A stretch of 64,000 bases of DNA from Penelope pileata (taxonomy: Eukaryota > Chordata > Aves > Galliformes > Cracidae). The stretch lies in the NCBI GenBank assembly GCA_013396635.1, contig WBMW01001308.1, positions 415,708 through 479,707 of the forward strand, given 5' to 3'. Positions within the stretch are counted from its first letter, which is position 1. Each line of letters opens with the position of its first letter. Shown piece after piece: positions 24,168 to 36,981 of this stretch. Made by a program: the position numbers and the translations under genes. The notes below the pieces were generated by a model. It was given only the letters and a program-made list of their open reading frames with translations, did not search any database and was not told the DNA's origin.

Positions 24168-27100
24168 AGAAGCTTTGTCATGGGAAAAAGAGAGCAGAAA
24201 GAGAGTGGTATAAAGGAAGAATGAAAATTAGGGGACTGAGGGCAGACTGTACTGAAAAAATGAGGGTCAATATTGCCAGCAGTCTGAGAAATGTCACTCA
24301 GAAGAAGTTTCTGAAATGGAGTGAAGGTGCAGCACAGGCTGAGCTGTGCGCAGTGCATCTGGCCTATGCACTCAGTGCTGCCTGCAGTTCTGCTAACTGA
24401 GCTCCGTTGCTATAATTTTGCTGTTCTCATCCACAGAAATGGCCAGGATTGGTCTGTTTCTTAGTGCAGCTAAACTCCTGGTCTCCCAAGGCATCCCTCA
24501 TGACGTTTCAGTGCAGTATGCAGTCAAGTGCAGCCACGGTCTGACTGTGCTCCCTGCGCACTAATTGCAGGCTGAATGCTGTTCATACACTCAGTTTTGC
24601 CAAACAAAGGCTCCCTGCTAAGTAAAGCACTCTATAGTCCCTAACTGCCCTTAACTTAAGGATATGGATATAGTCCTTATTAGGCCATCTGCTGTGGCTC
24701 ATCTCACACAGCTGAGACACACAGCTTTCCCCTGTTCCCATCCGCACGCTCCATCTCCCTCCCACCTCCTCCTCTGTGTTCACACTGCAGTGGAGCTCCG
24801 CTCCCCTTCCCCTGCCCACACAGGAACCCTTCCTACAGGCTGTGAGAGCACACAGCAGAACTGCTCCTCTGGTGCTTGGCTCTCTCCACCCCATTTTGCT
24901 GTCACCCACACAAATGTTATTAAAATACAAGCAAACAAAGAAACTCAGATATCTGCTGTCATAACAAGCTGCACAGGTCTGTGTGGAATGTAAAGAATAT
25001 CCAACATTGCTTGTCTAATGGGGCTGATACAAGTCTTCCAGGTGAAGATAGAGTGATCTGCAAAACCAGCATAGCTTGTTTTCTGTGCCCTTCCACTGAC
25101 ATTGTTCATGTTGCCTGTTTTTAAGGGGAATCTCTGAATCTTGTGCCTTTGAAGAAAGATTTCCAAACATGACTGGGGAGAAGTTCTGTAGTTGCCTAAG
25201 TTTGCAGAGAGCCCAAACAATTTGTGCACAGAATAGGATGCTAGCGCAGAGGCTGTGGTTGATCCTTTTAATGTTAACATCAGCTGCTCCACCTCCCACC
25301 AAAGCACAGATTTATCATTCTAAATGTCTGCGGGGTCTGCAAAGAGGGCTCATTCTGGCTGGCTCAGAAGGCACACAGTGTGGCAAAAATAATTGTCTAA
25401 AAGGGAGAATTGCTTACAAAAGTCTGTAAAACAACACTACATATACTACCTCACTAAAACAAACCTTGGCTTAGGTTTTATTCCCTTTGCCAGATTAGTG
25501 ATGTATTTATTTAGATAGAGAATGATAAAAAGCACCTTTCTAAGAGCTCTGCTGCCTTTATGATTAATATAAACAGTTCATGTTCTTACATTCTTGTGTT
25601 CTTATTCATTTTGACACTCTGACTCTATAATCAATATGAGCGACCTCCTGGGACTATTTGCAGAAGATAATTTTGAGTGATTGAGAATCTAAACACCTCA
25701 CTTATTTATGCAACATAGATGGCAGAGAAGGAAATATTACTTGGGAGGGGATAGAGCGATGTGGGAAGGAATTTAGCTGATGTAATCCCCTAAAACTTAG
25801 ATAAGCATTTTCACTTTGGGATAGCTACCTTAATTCTGAATGCACCACCTCATTTGTCATTGGTGGTTTTGTGTGTTTATTATATTGGATATTCAGAATG
25901 TGTGGCCTGGGTTACTTTGGTTTGCTGGAATATCTTCTCAGGATTTAGTGTGCAAAGCCAGCAGATCCCTGCTGGTTTTCATCCACCTTCACTTGGTCGA
26001 GAGAAAGTTCAGATTCCTCAGGCATGACCTACTTCTCCAGAGGGGCTATCTGAACCTCCTCCAGCTGCTTAGTCTGCTCTCTTTCTGCAGACTATAGCAC
26101 TAATCCGTGCTTCACTTAACTCCTTAAAGTCAGGTGGCAATCACATACACGTACCTGTATTAAGTGTAATGCTATTGACATCCTTGCATTCTGCATCAGA
26201 CGGGTGCAGTGACCTCCTACCAAATCCAGTCAATGCTCATCACACCATTAATGCAACACACAGCCCTAGAATCCATCCCTACTGACAGCAGAGGGTATCA
26301 ACTGTGATTTCCAGCAGGCTGACACTGGCTTTCATACAGATTGCTGTAATCCACCATGGTTATTACTGTCGTGAGAAATTCTGCACTACAGAAGTTGAAT
26401 GAGTGTGGAAAAGGTCTTTCACTTATCTCTGATTTCCTGCTACCGTAAAGATATGCAGATTCTCTGTTATTCAAAATTAACCCATCAAGATTAGGAGCTT
26501 TTTCAAGTGAGATTGATCTGGCACTGCTGCTGGAGCCCTGGCGTGAGTTTTGCTATAATTTTTGTTCAGGGTCAAAGCCATTAGATCATAATGATCTCCT
26601 CTTAGCTTCACTGTACAGACAAATAGAGAAATGCGGTTTGGTTTCCAGCATGCTTCAAAACCCAGCAGCTGACTTGGCTGAAGTGAGCTGCTGTTCTACG
26701 CCCAGCTGTCCTCTACCATGGGCAAGCAGAATTAATTCCATTTTCAGACAGTCACTCTTCTTTGACAATCAAGTGCCAACAATTCTGAGTATATGGTCCC
26801 CCTCTTCCGAACACAGAAAACAATCATTTTCTCTTGCCTCAGTGTTCTCAAGGCACTGTTGGCTCTATATTATTGCCAGACATATTATTCTGTAGCAGAA
26901 GTGTCAACTGGTGCTGATATGTTACGGTTAGATTGATGCTTTCAGAGCACAAGTGGGTGTCTGGGATTCATTTTCCAGGCTGGTAAACAGTGTGGAAGTT
27001 AGAACATATAATTGACTTATTTTGTTCAAAACTTATTTTGTAGGCAGGCTACTCTGTGTTTTTCCAAAAAACAAAATTTGTGACAACTGAATTTCTCAAT

Positions 27101-28212
27101 ATCTATGCCATTTTTGCAACTGCTTTCTTCTAGAAAAATATCATCTGTGCAAGTTTTTATCAATGCTTATGTCCTGTATAAAAAAATATTTTTTAATTTC
27201 TTTGAAAATGAAATGACACTTTTGGTAAAGAAAGGCAGATTTTTTCCATTTTAAATCTGGAAAATTAAAAACTTGCACTTTTTAACCTAGATTGTGAAGT
27301 CAGTTATAAAGCTAATGGACACTGTGATTAAAGATATGCCAAAATCTGTGCAATCATAATTAACTTGTAGAGTAGGGAAAATATTAACCTCCAATATAAC
27401 GCATTTCAAAGCCTCCATCTTCAAAATGGAAGCTACCTAATGCATGTCAAAACGTACTTCATCAAAATAAAAGATAAATGCTGTTTTGAGTAATGAAATT
27501 GGTAGCACAACTGCTGCAGTATGACACAGTGACATCAGGACACGTAAATGCTCATCTCCCAGCAGTATGGAAGAAGTGTGCTCTAAAATAAGACTGAAGC
27601 ACACTGGAGCACACAGAACAGACACACTTGTCTGCCTCTTATGTCAGCCCTCTGCTCTGAGCATAGCCTGATTCAGAATGTTCGTTAGGCAACACAGCTC
27701 CTTTGCTTTGAGTATTCTTCTGGCCTCTTGCATGACTGCTTTTTTAATGTCAAGTGGCTGGGGAAAGTTCTGTGCTATTGTGCAAATGAAGTATTAAATC
27801 TAAGAGCTATGATTTATATCATTAAGCCAGAGGATTCAAAATTATGTCCCAGGATGATCTGCTCAGTTGTTCCTGGTAGCTGGTGGAAAGCTTGGTGGGT
27901 AGTCAAGCGGTAATAACTCATATTTCTTATTTTTAGTTATTAAATCCCATAGCTTCCACAATATTAATTTTCCATGTAAGCAATAGCTATAGTTGCCGGA
28001 GGGATTTTATGTAATTGCAGATGGTAGGAGACAGAGTTGGTAATTGCAGAAATGCAAAGGGAGATGTCCAGGAGATGATCTTCTATTAAGATGTGGCTGT
28101 TGCTATGGAATACTTTACTACCTGCTCTTCTGCATGAGAGCTCTCTGATGCATCACTTCAAATAACAGGTTATTTTTAAAATGAACCCATTTCTTTGCCT
28201 CTAAGAGCAAAA

Positions 28213-28893
28213 TCAGATCACTCCTCTGAGGAATATTAATTGAAAAAGCTCCTGTGCTGGACAACAGACATCATATAGAATACAGTTAATGGAGGAGTCA
28301 GGAGATTTGGAGTCTGTCGTAATAGCAGGCAGCACTGCAGCCAGGGCCTTGCACACATATCTCATGAGACAAACCCTACTCTTCAAATTAAAATAGGCAG
28401 TTATGAAGATCACTGTCAGAGCAAACCAAAGATTACCAGAGGCTAACATCCTCAATTTAAACTGAACCTTATAAATTTGTTCACATTGGAGAGACCATTG
28501 TGTCTTCTGTTTATTTTGAAGTAAGTTCTCTGTGCAGACAAAGGAGTACAGAACAAGAAATGATGGTACTGGTTGCCTGTTTGTGACTGACACTGAAATA
28601 TGAACTGTCCCTGTGTGTTTGTGGCAGAAGGTGGTGAAGGACACAGGGGGCTGGGTGCTGGGGGTGCAGCAGCCACCCCATTGCTTTGCCAGGTTGGGTG
28701 CTGGCTCCATCCCTGTCTGGGAAGTGTGATCAGGGTGGGCTGAGAAAACAGACATGAGCAGTAAATTCACTAATGTTGGCTCAGCAAGATTTGCCAGATT
28801 TGGACAGTCTGTCTGCAGCTCCTTGTGGAGCAGAAAAGCTGTATGTGAGGACAATGGAAGAAAATTTAATTCAGGATTATACACGAATGACAA
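28213..28893 (-). other. 226-codon open reading frame, unrecognised (probably chance)
   Basis: The longest ATG-started open frame in the window, on the minus strand, about 5 kb upstream of the promoter island. The translation starts MSFVYNPELNFLPLSSHTAF. It has no domain, repeat or motif I recognise. A stretch near residues 155-170 (LWFALTVIFITAYF) is hydrophobic enough for one membrane segment. The composition is rich in Ser, Leu, Thr and Cys, like translated intergenic DNA. No promoter, Kozak context or splice pattern supports it. It might be part of a long non-coding transcript or a decayed element. I would not annotate it as a gene without expression or conservation evidence. Confidence 0.12.
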
Positions 28894-29288
28894 GTTTTAG
28901 TGTGTGCTTTGCTCATCTTAAAAATATACATGCTTAGAAGTGATTGTGCAATGACAGGAACATGTGGAGGTGTTCCCATGACATGGATGGAAAAAAATAA
29001 GGAAGAAACAAAACTACATCTCCCTCTGCGGGAATCACCTGTATTGCACCCCTGGCCTCTGGCAGCCCAAACCTGCAGCAGAGCTGCTGCTGGCCAGGCT
29101 GCCTGCGCTGCTTCTGCTGCTTGCACATAGGCTGTGGGGGCTGATGCTGAGCAGATGCTGAGGGGATGAACCATAACCAATTATTCCTAACTAAAGTCTT
29201 GGTTTCTTGACAACCATTCAGAACTTGTGCTTTTAAAGAGTTTACACATGTTAATGAGAAACCCAGTGATTACTGCTGGGTTTTGCCC

Positions 29289-29308
29289 TTTTTTTTTTTT
29301 TTTTTTTT
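29289..29308. repeat. T20 homopolymer
   Basis: A run of 20 T on the plus strand. It could be the tail of a minus-strand retroposed sequence, but nothing adjacent is recognised. Confidence 0.8.
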
Positions 29309-29708
29309 GGTGGGTTAGCAGCATGTAACTCTCTGTGTATCCCTAAGTCCATCCTTCTATGTGGTTGCTGGAGGAAGGAACACATTATTTTACTCTTTAC
29401 AAAGGCATGAAAACATCACCTGATCTCAAGCAGAAGTCTAGAGATGTGAGACAGACTTTTTTGTCATCTTCAGATTATGTCACTGAGCACAGTAAGAATA
29501 AGCAGGTATCTGTCATGTATAAATAGGAGACATTTCTTCCATTCTTTTTGATAGGAAAATATTCCTTGTTGTTGTATTTACGTAAAGCCCTACAATTTAT
29601 TTTGGGTTGTGTTATTCCCTTCTACTTGCTTCTTGCTAATTCATCTGATGACATTTTTGTTCCTAAAAATTGGAGTATGGAAAGCATCGGGATGAATATC
29701 AGTGAGAT

Positions 29709-29736
29709 ATCAGGATATTTGAGATCAGGATATTTG
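29709..29736. repeat. 15-bp tandem duplication (1.9 copies)
   Basis: The unit atcaggatatttgag at 29709-29723 is followed by atcaggatatttg at 29724-29736. Confidence 0.9.
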
Positions 29737-30596
29737 TTTGGAGGTGCCTAGAGGGTCATTGTGAGGCTTTTGGATGAACCAGACCAGCAGAATTAGTCTC
29801 ATGTGTCAGCTGACTTGTCCCACAACTCGAATCTTGGAAATCAAAGCGTTCTCCAGGTGATAGTTGTGGTGAATGCTTCCCAATCAAATCACGCAATAGA
29901 AATACAGTCACATAAACTCTTTATTGGACAATAAGTGAATATGAAATATAAGTATGAACCAAAATGAAAATCTAAGTCTTTCTATGCATATTTTGAAAAG
30001 GAAATAGTATTTGGTGGCTTGCTGAGAGTACTGAGTGTTGTGGACAACCCCCATATCTTGGGAATATGCCTCCTAAATTAATTTTTGCTTTCTCTGTATG
30101 CTATGCACTGAATTCTCAGAGGTTTCTGTCTCATTAATATCGTAACGTTTTTCCAATGTCTGGCCAGTTTTAAAAAAATAAGAGATGAGCAGTTTTATGT
30201 TAAATTGCCCTTATCACAGATGGAGCATTTAGTGGTGCACAGCATTTCTCTTGAATGCCCCTCATATTCTCAAATTGCCTTATATATTGTTTTTCCACCG
30301 AAGTTGCTTTTTAGGTACTAAAATAAAAAAGAGAAAACTAAAATCCTAATTTTCTTTCAGTGCATGGTTTCATAAAATCATAGGCATGCAGGAATTCCCA
30401 ACGAAGTAAATGTCTGCACCAATCTCATTACCTTCATTATTATGTGCATGCATCGTGTTCTGGATGGGTATGTATAATTAAGTTTGCTGTTATATAATTA
30501 TTTGAAAAATATCTGTGGAAGCTGGATTTGGCAAAGGAAGCAACATCTGGTTACTCAAACCACTATCTCAACCCTTCTTCATAAAATGTAATCTCA

Positions 30597-30624
30597 TTTT
30601 TTCTTTCTTTCTTTCTTTTTTTTT
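30597..30624. repeat. (TTTC)n microsatellite
   Basis: Four TTTC-type units followed by a T run on the plus strand. Confidence 0.85.
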
Positions 30625-33600
30625 AAGAACGAGGACATTTTTTACTTCTCTGTAGACCAATTTACGTTTCAACATTTTTATGCTGTTCTGGCCAACATTT
30701 TCAAAAATGATTAGTGATTTTACAAACCAACCATCTTTTAGACATATGTCTATTAAATAGAGCTTTAAAAATCACTAATCCCCTTTGAAAGCCTAGCCTA
30801 GCGTTTTTCTTAGTCGGATCTATCATGAGATTTTTCTTAAGCCTGTAACCACGGAAAGGGGATGATGCTTAAGCACCCTTGGTGTGAAGACACAGTGCCA
30901 TTAAGGAGCACAGCCAGCAGGTGGAGTTTAAATTGCATTTAAACAGTAGAACTTCGGTCTCAGGTTTAGGTTTAACTGGAGATGTGCTACTGGAAATGCT
31001 TCTTCCTGATAATTCTGGAAGAGCTTTGAGTCATTAAATCTTCCGACAGCTGCCAGCCATTTATCTGTGTGCCACATCACTGTGCAAAGTTGGCACATGT
31101 CCTTTATTAACTCACTCACATTGAGTTTGGAATAACTGGGGAGAAGTGCTACATAATTATTACTGTCTGTAAATTAATTTTTAAAAGTCAGCTGTCAATT
31201 TTATACATACTTGAACCAACAAGAAGGGAGAAGGAACACTCAGATGACTTGAATTCTCAATTCAAGCAATCTTATTTTCTGCCTTGGTTCCTAAGAGGAA
31301 AAAGATCAGATAAGACTCGATGACATACTTCATTGCAAGCTGTGTTAAGCATTGAAAGAGATGAGAGGGTCAAGAAGTAGCTGACAAAAATCATAATGTT
31401 CCTTTGGTAGCAATGGGAGGCAGATGAGAGAGGGGTTTACTACATCTGTCACTAAGCTGTATTATGAATCCAGAGCTGAACAGCAGCCAAAGCAAGAGAA
31501 GCCGGAGCTGGCCAGCCCTTGGAGCAGCATGTGTCTGGGGCTGGCATCTGCCTGGGAATGGAGCCAGGCTCCAGGGCTTATACCTCCAGCCCCGAGATGA
31601 ACTGTGTGGTCTGGCACCACTTTATCTTACACTGAGAGCTCTGGCTTAAGGTTAAAGGCAAGATCTGATTTATGAACGCTGCTGTGATAAGCTGTTCTGT
31701 TCTGGAGGCAGCCTCTGCTGTTATCCCAAATTCAGTGTGGGAAGCGTGCAAGAAAAATGATTGTGGGCTGTGCTTCGGCTAATGGAGATGTAAGCACTGC
31801 TGGCACCCAGAGAGGTCCTTATGCTGCAGTCTGCAGCCAAAATAAATAAATAAATTAAAAAATTGTGCTGTGCTGTGGTGATGTGAAGGGTGAAATTTTG
31901 CACCTTCCTGACACGGATGGCTTGCACAGCCTCACGGAGGTGCAGTCTGTAAAATCCAGAGTAATACTGGCCACAAAAGCAGACAGGAGCATGCAAAAAG
32001 GAAGGGGAAAGCCAAAGAGACAGGCAGCTCAGGGCCTGCCAGGTTACCCTGACTTCCTCTGAGCTATGTGGGAGAAGAAAGGAAATTGGCAGCCATTAAA
32101 AGCAGATGATGACACAACCCCATTGCTGATGAGACAATGTGAATTACACGCAGAGCGCTGACAAAAAATATGCAGGCTGAAATTTCAGTTTGTAGAGGCT
32201 GCAGAAAAGCTACTGCTTTAATCTAAAGCAGATCTGTTCCTGAAGTGATAGCACCGAACCTGCGACAAAGGGCTCAGAGGAGAAATACAAAGCAAAACAA
32301 AAAGCATGTTCAAAGGCATTGACACAGACTGCTGAAAAAGTGCTCAGATTTTAGAGGAATTGAAATGTCTTCCAGGTCCTGGCATCTTCATCCAAGCTCA
32401 TATGCTGAAATCAGCAAGGCACCTGCTCAGCAGAGTGCCTGAGAAGACTGAAGGAAATAGTGGGACCCGTAAAACCGAAGACTGAATTGCCGCTAACATC
32501 TCAGCATCCATCAGGGGCTCAGCAGCCAGTGAGCAGACACACACACTGCGCTGGGTCCAAGGAACGTTAAACAGAGCTCCAGAAAGAATTTACTACCAAA
32601 TACCCTCAGTTCAGTCAATGCATTTCACCTGGCAAAAAGGAACATTTTCTCCATACTGAGGGCCAAACAAATTAAAGGTAACAAATGCTGCTGGGGAAGG
32701 CAAACAGCCGTGGCTGGACAAAAGCTGGGCAGCATCTTGGGAGCAGTCCACACCAGGGTCCCAGGCAGCACGTCCAGCTTCGCTCCTGCAGCAACCTTTT
32801 GCTTGTCACCTTAGAAACTCAGTGCTCCAAAGGGCTGTGTGATCACTGCCTGCCCCAGAGGTCGACTTTGCTGATGGAAGGATCTGCTCCCACACCTGGT
32901 GTTTCAGCTTCACGCCATCGCTGCAGTGCAGCTCACCAGCACGCAGTGCTGAATCAGCACCTCGCACTGCTGAGGCTTCTTACAGAAAGCTGCAAAAAGC
33001 CAAGAAAGTAGGTGGCATTCCACACTTGAAACGAAATGCTGCAAAACGCCTTCCCAGGCTCCCTGTGCAATGCTGTACACCTCTCTAAACTATATGTAAG
33101 ATATTCAGCCACCATCAGGCTGTTTCTTTAATTCAGTCTTTTCTCATATTATTTTCTTCAGACCCTAAGCAAAATCCAGCAGCCAGTCTGTAAAGGATGA
33201 GGCCCATGCACCTGAAATCAGTTGGGTCCCAATAGAAAAGCAGTGGTTGGATTCCCAAACATGAACTGCAACATTTCCAGCACACTGATTTTTATTTCAG
33301 ACATCAAAAGAGGTGAACAGGCATTGAAAAAACAGAAGAGGGAAAGAATTCCAAGCTGCTGTATAAGATAAAAGGAGGGATGATGAAGCAACATACGATT
33401 TTACCTTTTGGGTTCCATTTGAATTCTAGCCCCTCAATGAACTCCAGTTTTCCTTGGGTTTGCTGCACATCCAGTATGATCTTATCCTATCTCATGCCAG
33501 ATGCCGGGGAGATGAAGACAGCTTCCTATGAGAATGCAAGTTTTGCATTGCAAAACTGGCTCTGTTGTGACATCTCTGAGCAAGGGCTGAACTAACTTTA

Positions 33601-36600
33601 GGCATTTCAAATTTTCCATGGATGAGGAGTGCTTGGACAGTCATCTTTAGGGTGGAAGCACCATAACCCACCCCTGTGCCTTGGCACACAGAGATGTCTA
33701 GAAGAGGCCAATGGCATTTTAGGGATGTGCCAGAACAATGGCAAATTGCATTCAGGCTGGGAGAGCAAGGCTTCGCTTCATTATTCAGTAAATTACAACA
33801 GATGGTTTTAAAATTACATCATCTGCAGTAACTTTTTGTTTTCTGCAGAGATCCATGCCATCACCTCAGCCTGAAGACAAAGCAGACAGAAGATGTTTTA
33901 TTATTACCACATCTTTGCCCATTTCTACAGTCAGAGGGTATAAGGAAGGAGAAACGTAGGATGAGGAAGTGCCATGGGAGGGGGGTTATAGAAGATTGTC
34001 ACATTAGGTTTCTAGGAAACTGGTTGTTTTTTTCATTAAAAACCTTGCTTTATCCTGTAGTGCATAGCCTTAAGTGTGCAGAAGACCTGTGGCAGGCTGT
34101 CACCAGGGGCTATTTCTTTCTTTAGGCTGATCTCCACCATGTACATTTGTGAAATTGCTGCCTCCTGCTGCAGAGAGAGCTGTTTGTTGCTGTGGCTGCT
34201 GCGTGCATGCGTGCTGCTCCTCCGCAGATGGCTGTGCCGTAGTTGCTGTGAGACAAACGCAGCTCTGATTTGCAACGCTCCTTTCTTTAAAACTGGGAAA
34301 TAGCTCAACAGGCCGTGAAAAGCAGTTGTTCAAAGGGCAAGTGGAAGCTCCTTATTTTTGCTATCTGACTGGATTAGCTACTGAAGTTAAAATCAGGAGG
34401 TTGTGATCGGTTAGCAATGTATAAGAATTGCCATTGACTGTTTATAAGGGAGGATTATAGAGTGAGAAGCAAATGGATTTAACATTGCAGCTGGAATGAG
34501 CAGATATGAGCTATTGAGGCTGCAAGAGGATCCATCAGAGGAAAATTTGCTGATTTGATCTAATAAAGACCTCTGTCAGCTATACATCTTGAAGATGAGT
34601 GTTTTCTCATTAGGCAGTACATGCAGTGTATTCCATAAGGTAGTTATCATTTTCCTTTATGCTGTTATTTGTCAGTGCTCTGGACTGTGTAAAACATGCC
34701 TGAGTGCAGTGTTCTCCAGGCTGCTGGGCTCCCATTATCCCGGCAGCATTAGCTGCGCTGCATCTGTTCCTCTGGAAGGTACACAGGAGACCTGGTTCTG
34801 CATTAAAGCACTGAAAAGTACAACCTCAGTGACTACATCTTGGTTATCAGAAATATGAACACTTATATAAGCAGATTGAAATTAAAAAAAATTAAAATAA
34901 AATAGAAATGCACAGGGAATATAGCAGAATGTGAAGACAGCTTCTGAACAGGGAGGTGATGGAGTGTAATCGTATCCAGGATTTAGTCTGTACTTTCAAG
35001 AAGGAATAAATCCTGAATGTCGCTGTGGAGCTGCCAAGGAAATGGGAAAAGAGGGATGCAGGAACACTTCCTCCAGGCTTGACAATAAATAGTCAGAGGG
35101 TCAGAGAAATCAGGTATAAGCCAACATTTTAGTGGCAATGTAAGGACACAGGAGGGGAAGAGTGGCATGACAGGTCATGTCCCATGCACAACCAGCTTGA
35201 AAGAAGGTTCCTGGTTTGCTCAAGAGCCTAAAAGAGTTCCCTTTTCTTCATGAGCACCAAATCCAGAGAGACCTCACTGCAGAAGGTTTTGCCTTTCATC
35301 AATTTCACAGTCTGTTTGATGCCTACATATGAAAATTGTCAGGAATATGGGCTGGTGCTGTCCACATCCAGCTGCTGAGTAACAGAAGTGGAATTTTCAT
35401 TTCTGGGATGTATCAGCCTTTCCTCATGAGTCAACTCAATTCCAGCCTGTGCATCTCATGTTTTTATCAAAGTTGTTCAGATATGAGATGGAGCAAGTGC
35501 CTTTGGCATTCCAGAGATGCTCATTTTGGTTTTAGTCAGCTCATAGCAGAGTAAAGCATGTGCAGTAAAGATTTTCATGAAGGTATCACGCAAATACAGG
35601 GACAAACTGATTTGTTAAAGAAGGTTTAATCTAAGTCTTCACTTTGCAAGACTCACAGAGGCGCTGTCATTTTTAATGAACATTTAAAGAAAGTATTTTT
35701 CTGATGCCAGAAGGGAACCCAACTCAATTTTCCTAAGGAGGGAATCATCTTCTTTGTAAATATCTGAACATTTACAAAGAAGGTGCTGCAGCTCCACCCT
35801 TCAGGAAGCAGTGGTTTCAGGACACGGCCTTTTTTTCACTGTGGTTTGACAGACTTGCCACACATTATTGTGTTTTTCCAATTTGGACTTGGGAAGACTA
35901 AAGTAAACCAAAATAAATCTGGAGAACAAGGACATTGCTTTTCCTTTTTTTTTGATCTCATTCCTTCCTAGAGACATTTATCATGCTCTGTAGAAAAAGC
36001 AAGTTATAGCACAGAGCCATGTTGTTTCAACTTCAAACGATTAAAGGCTTTTTTGAGTCAAACCTTTACCGCTGTGCTGAGCACTCGTACACAGCAGGCA
36101 GCTGCCTAAGATGGCAGTGGAGCATTAGCAGAAGAGTTACTGTATAACATATTTCTTCAGATCAAATTTGAGCCCCCAAATATTCTATTAAAAGACGTAA
36201 ACACAAAACATGCTGAGGTTTAAGATAAAGAATGAAAACAACTGAAAAACAAAACAGAACGACAGGAGGGTTTCCTATACTTATAAATGAATACTCCAGA
36301 ATCCAAACGACTGACCAAATATACTGTCCAAGGCGTGGATCTCTGCAGTTCGACTCCAGATTTTGAGCACATCAACACCTAAAGCTGTTGTGTGCACGGC
36401 AATAAAGATAGCTCACTTTGTTTGATGTAGTCTCACTTTCAGGCTGACAGCATAAACAGTGAGGAATAAAGAGCAATGTTAAAACTGTCTTTGATCAATC
36501 TAAACTGGCTTCAAGAATATAACCAAGCAACTATGCTAATTGGAAATATATGGCACCAAGCTGTCAATTGGGTCAAGCAGCACAACTCCACTGAAACAGT

Positions 36601-36702
36601 GCTGCTGCACCATTCGATGCCAGAAGATGGTGTGCTCGTGGTGCTCTACCCCAGCAACACTTCGAAGATTGCAAGGCAGCCATGTTAAGGAGATGCTGAT
36701 GT

Positions 36703-36981
36703 TGATAGGATGAGAGCTAATGGCCTTAAGCTGTGCCAGGGAAGATCCAGGTTGGATGTTAGGAAAAGTCTCTTCTCAGAAAGAGTGCTCAGGCACCAGC
36801 ACAGCTGCCCAGGGAGTGGTGGAGTCACCATCCCTGGAGGTGCTCAGGAGCCATGGAGATGTGGCACTTGGGGACATGGCTCAGTGGGCATGGTGGGGAT
36901 GGGCTGGGGTTGGACTTGGGGATCTTAGAGGGCTTTTCCAACCTTAATGATTCTATGATTTTATGGTTCTATGATTCTATG
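36703..36981 (+). mobile_element. CR1 LINE, 5'-truncated copy (3' end)
   Basis: About 280 bp matching, from memory of the family, the 3' end of the chicken repeat 1 (CR1) non-LTR retrotransposon. Recognisable pieces in order are gataggatgagagctaatggcc, a segment like caggttggatgttaggaaaa, then cagctgcccagggagtggtggagtcaccatccctgg read in parts, then gatcttagagggcttttccaacctt. The end carries copies of the 8-bp terminal unit attctatg that replaces a poly-A tail in CR1. The element is in plus orientation and truncated at its 5' end, as most copies are, with no reverse transcriptase left. Point changes from the consensus and short deletions indicate an old, inactive copy. A 72-codon open frame overlapping it (36710-36928) is repeat-derived and not a gene. 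This element is the main evidence for a bird genome. Confidence 0.93.

Larger units (their letters stand above)
23561..28212. other. upstream flank, no gene recognised
   Basis: Immediately upstream of the promoter island. It contains small tandem duplications at 23999-24033 and 24136-24167 and a C-rich run at 24100-24123. Open frames up to about 200 codons (plus strand, 23470-24072) are present but overlap others on the opposite strand and have no recognisable domain, as expected by chance in G+C-rich DNA. Confidence 0.6.
28894..36702. other. intergenic, no gene recognised
   Basis: About 7.8 kb with a T20 run, a 15-bp tandem duplication and a TTTC microsatellite (listed separately). A short AAAT-type run lies near 31840-31860. 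No open frame here has a recognisable product, and no RNA gene was found. Confidence 0.6.

Noticed and set aside
36345..36360. B-box-like gttcgactcc suggesting a tRNA gene
   Set aside because: No matching A box or cloverleaf could be drawn around it. The same applies to the ggttcgagcc on the minus strand near 47434.
36710..36947. Gly/Trp-rich ORFs at 36710 and 36720
   Set aside because: They are translations of the CR1 3' end, which is non-coding.
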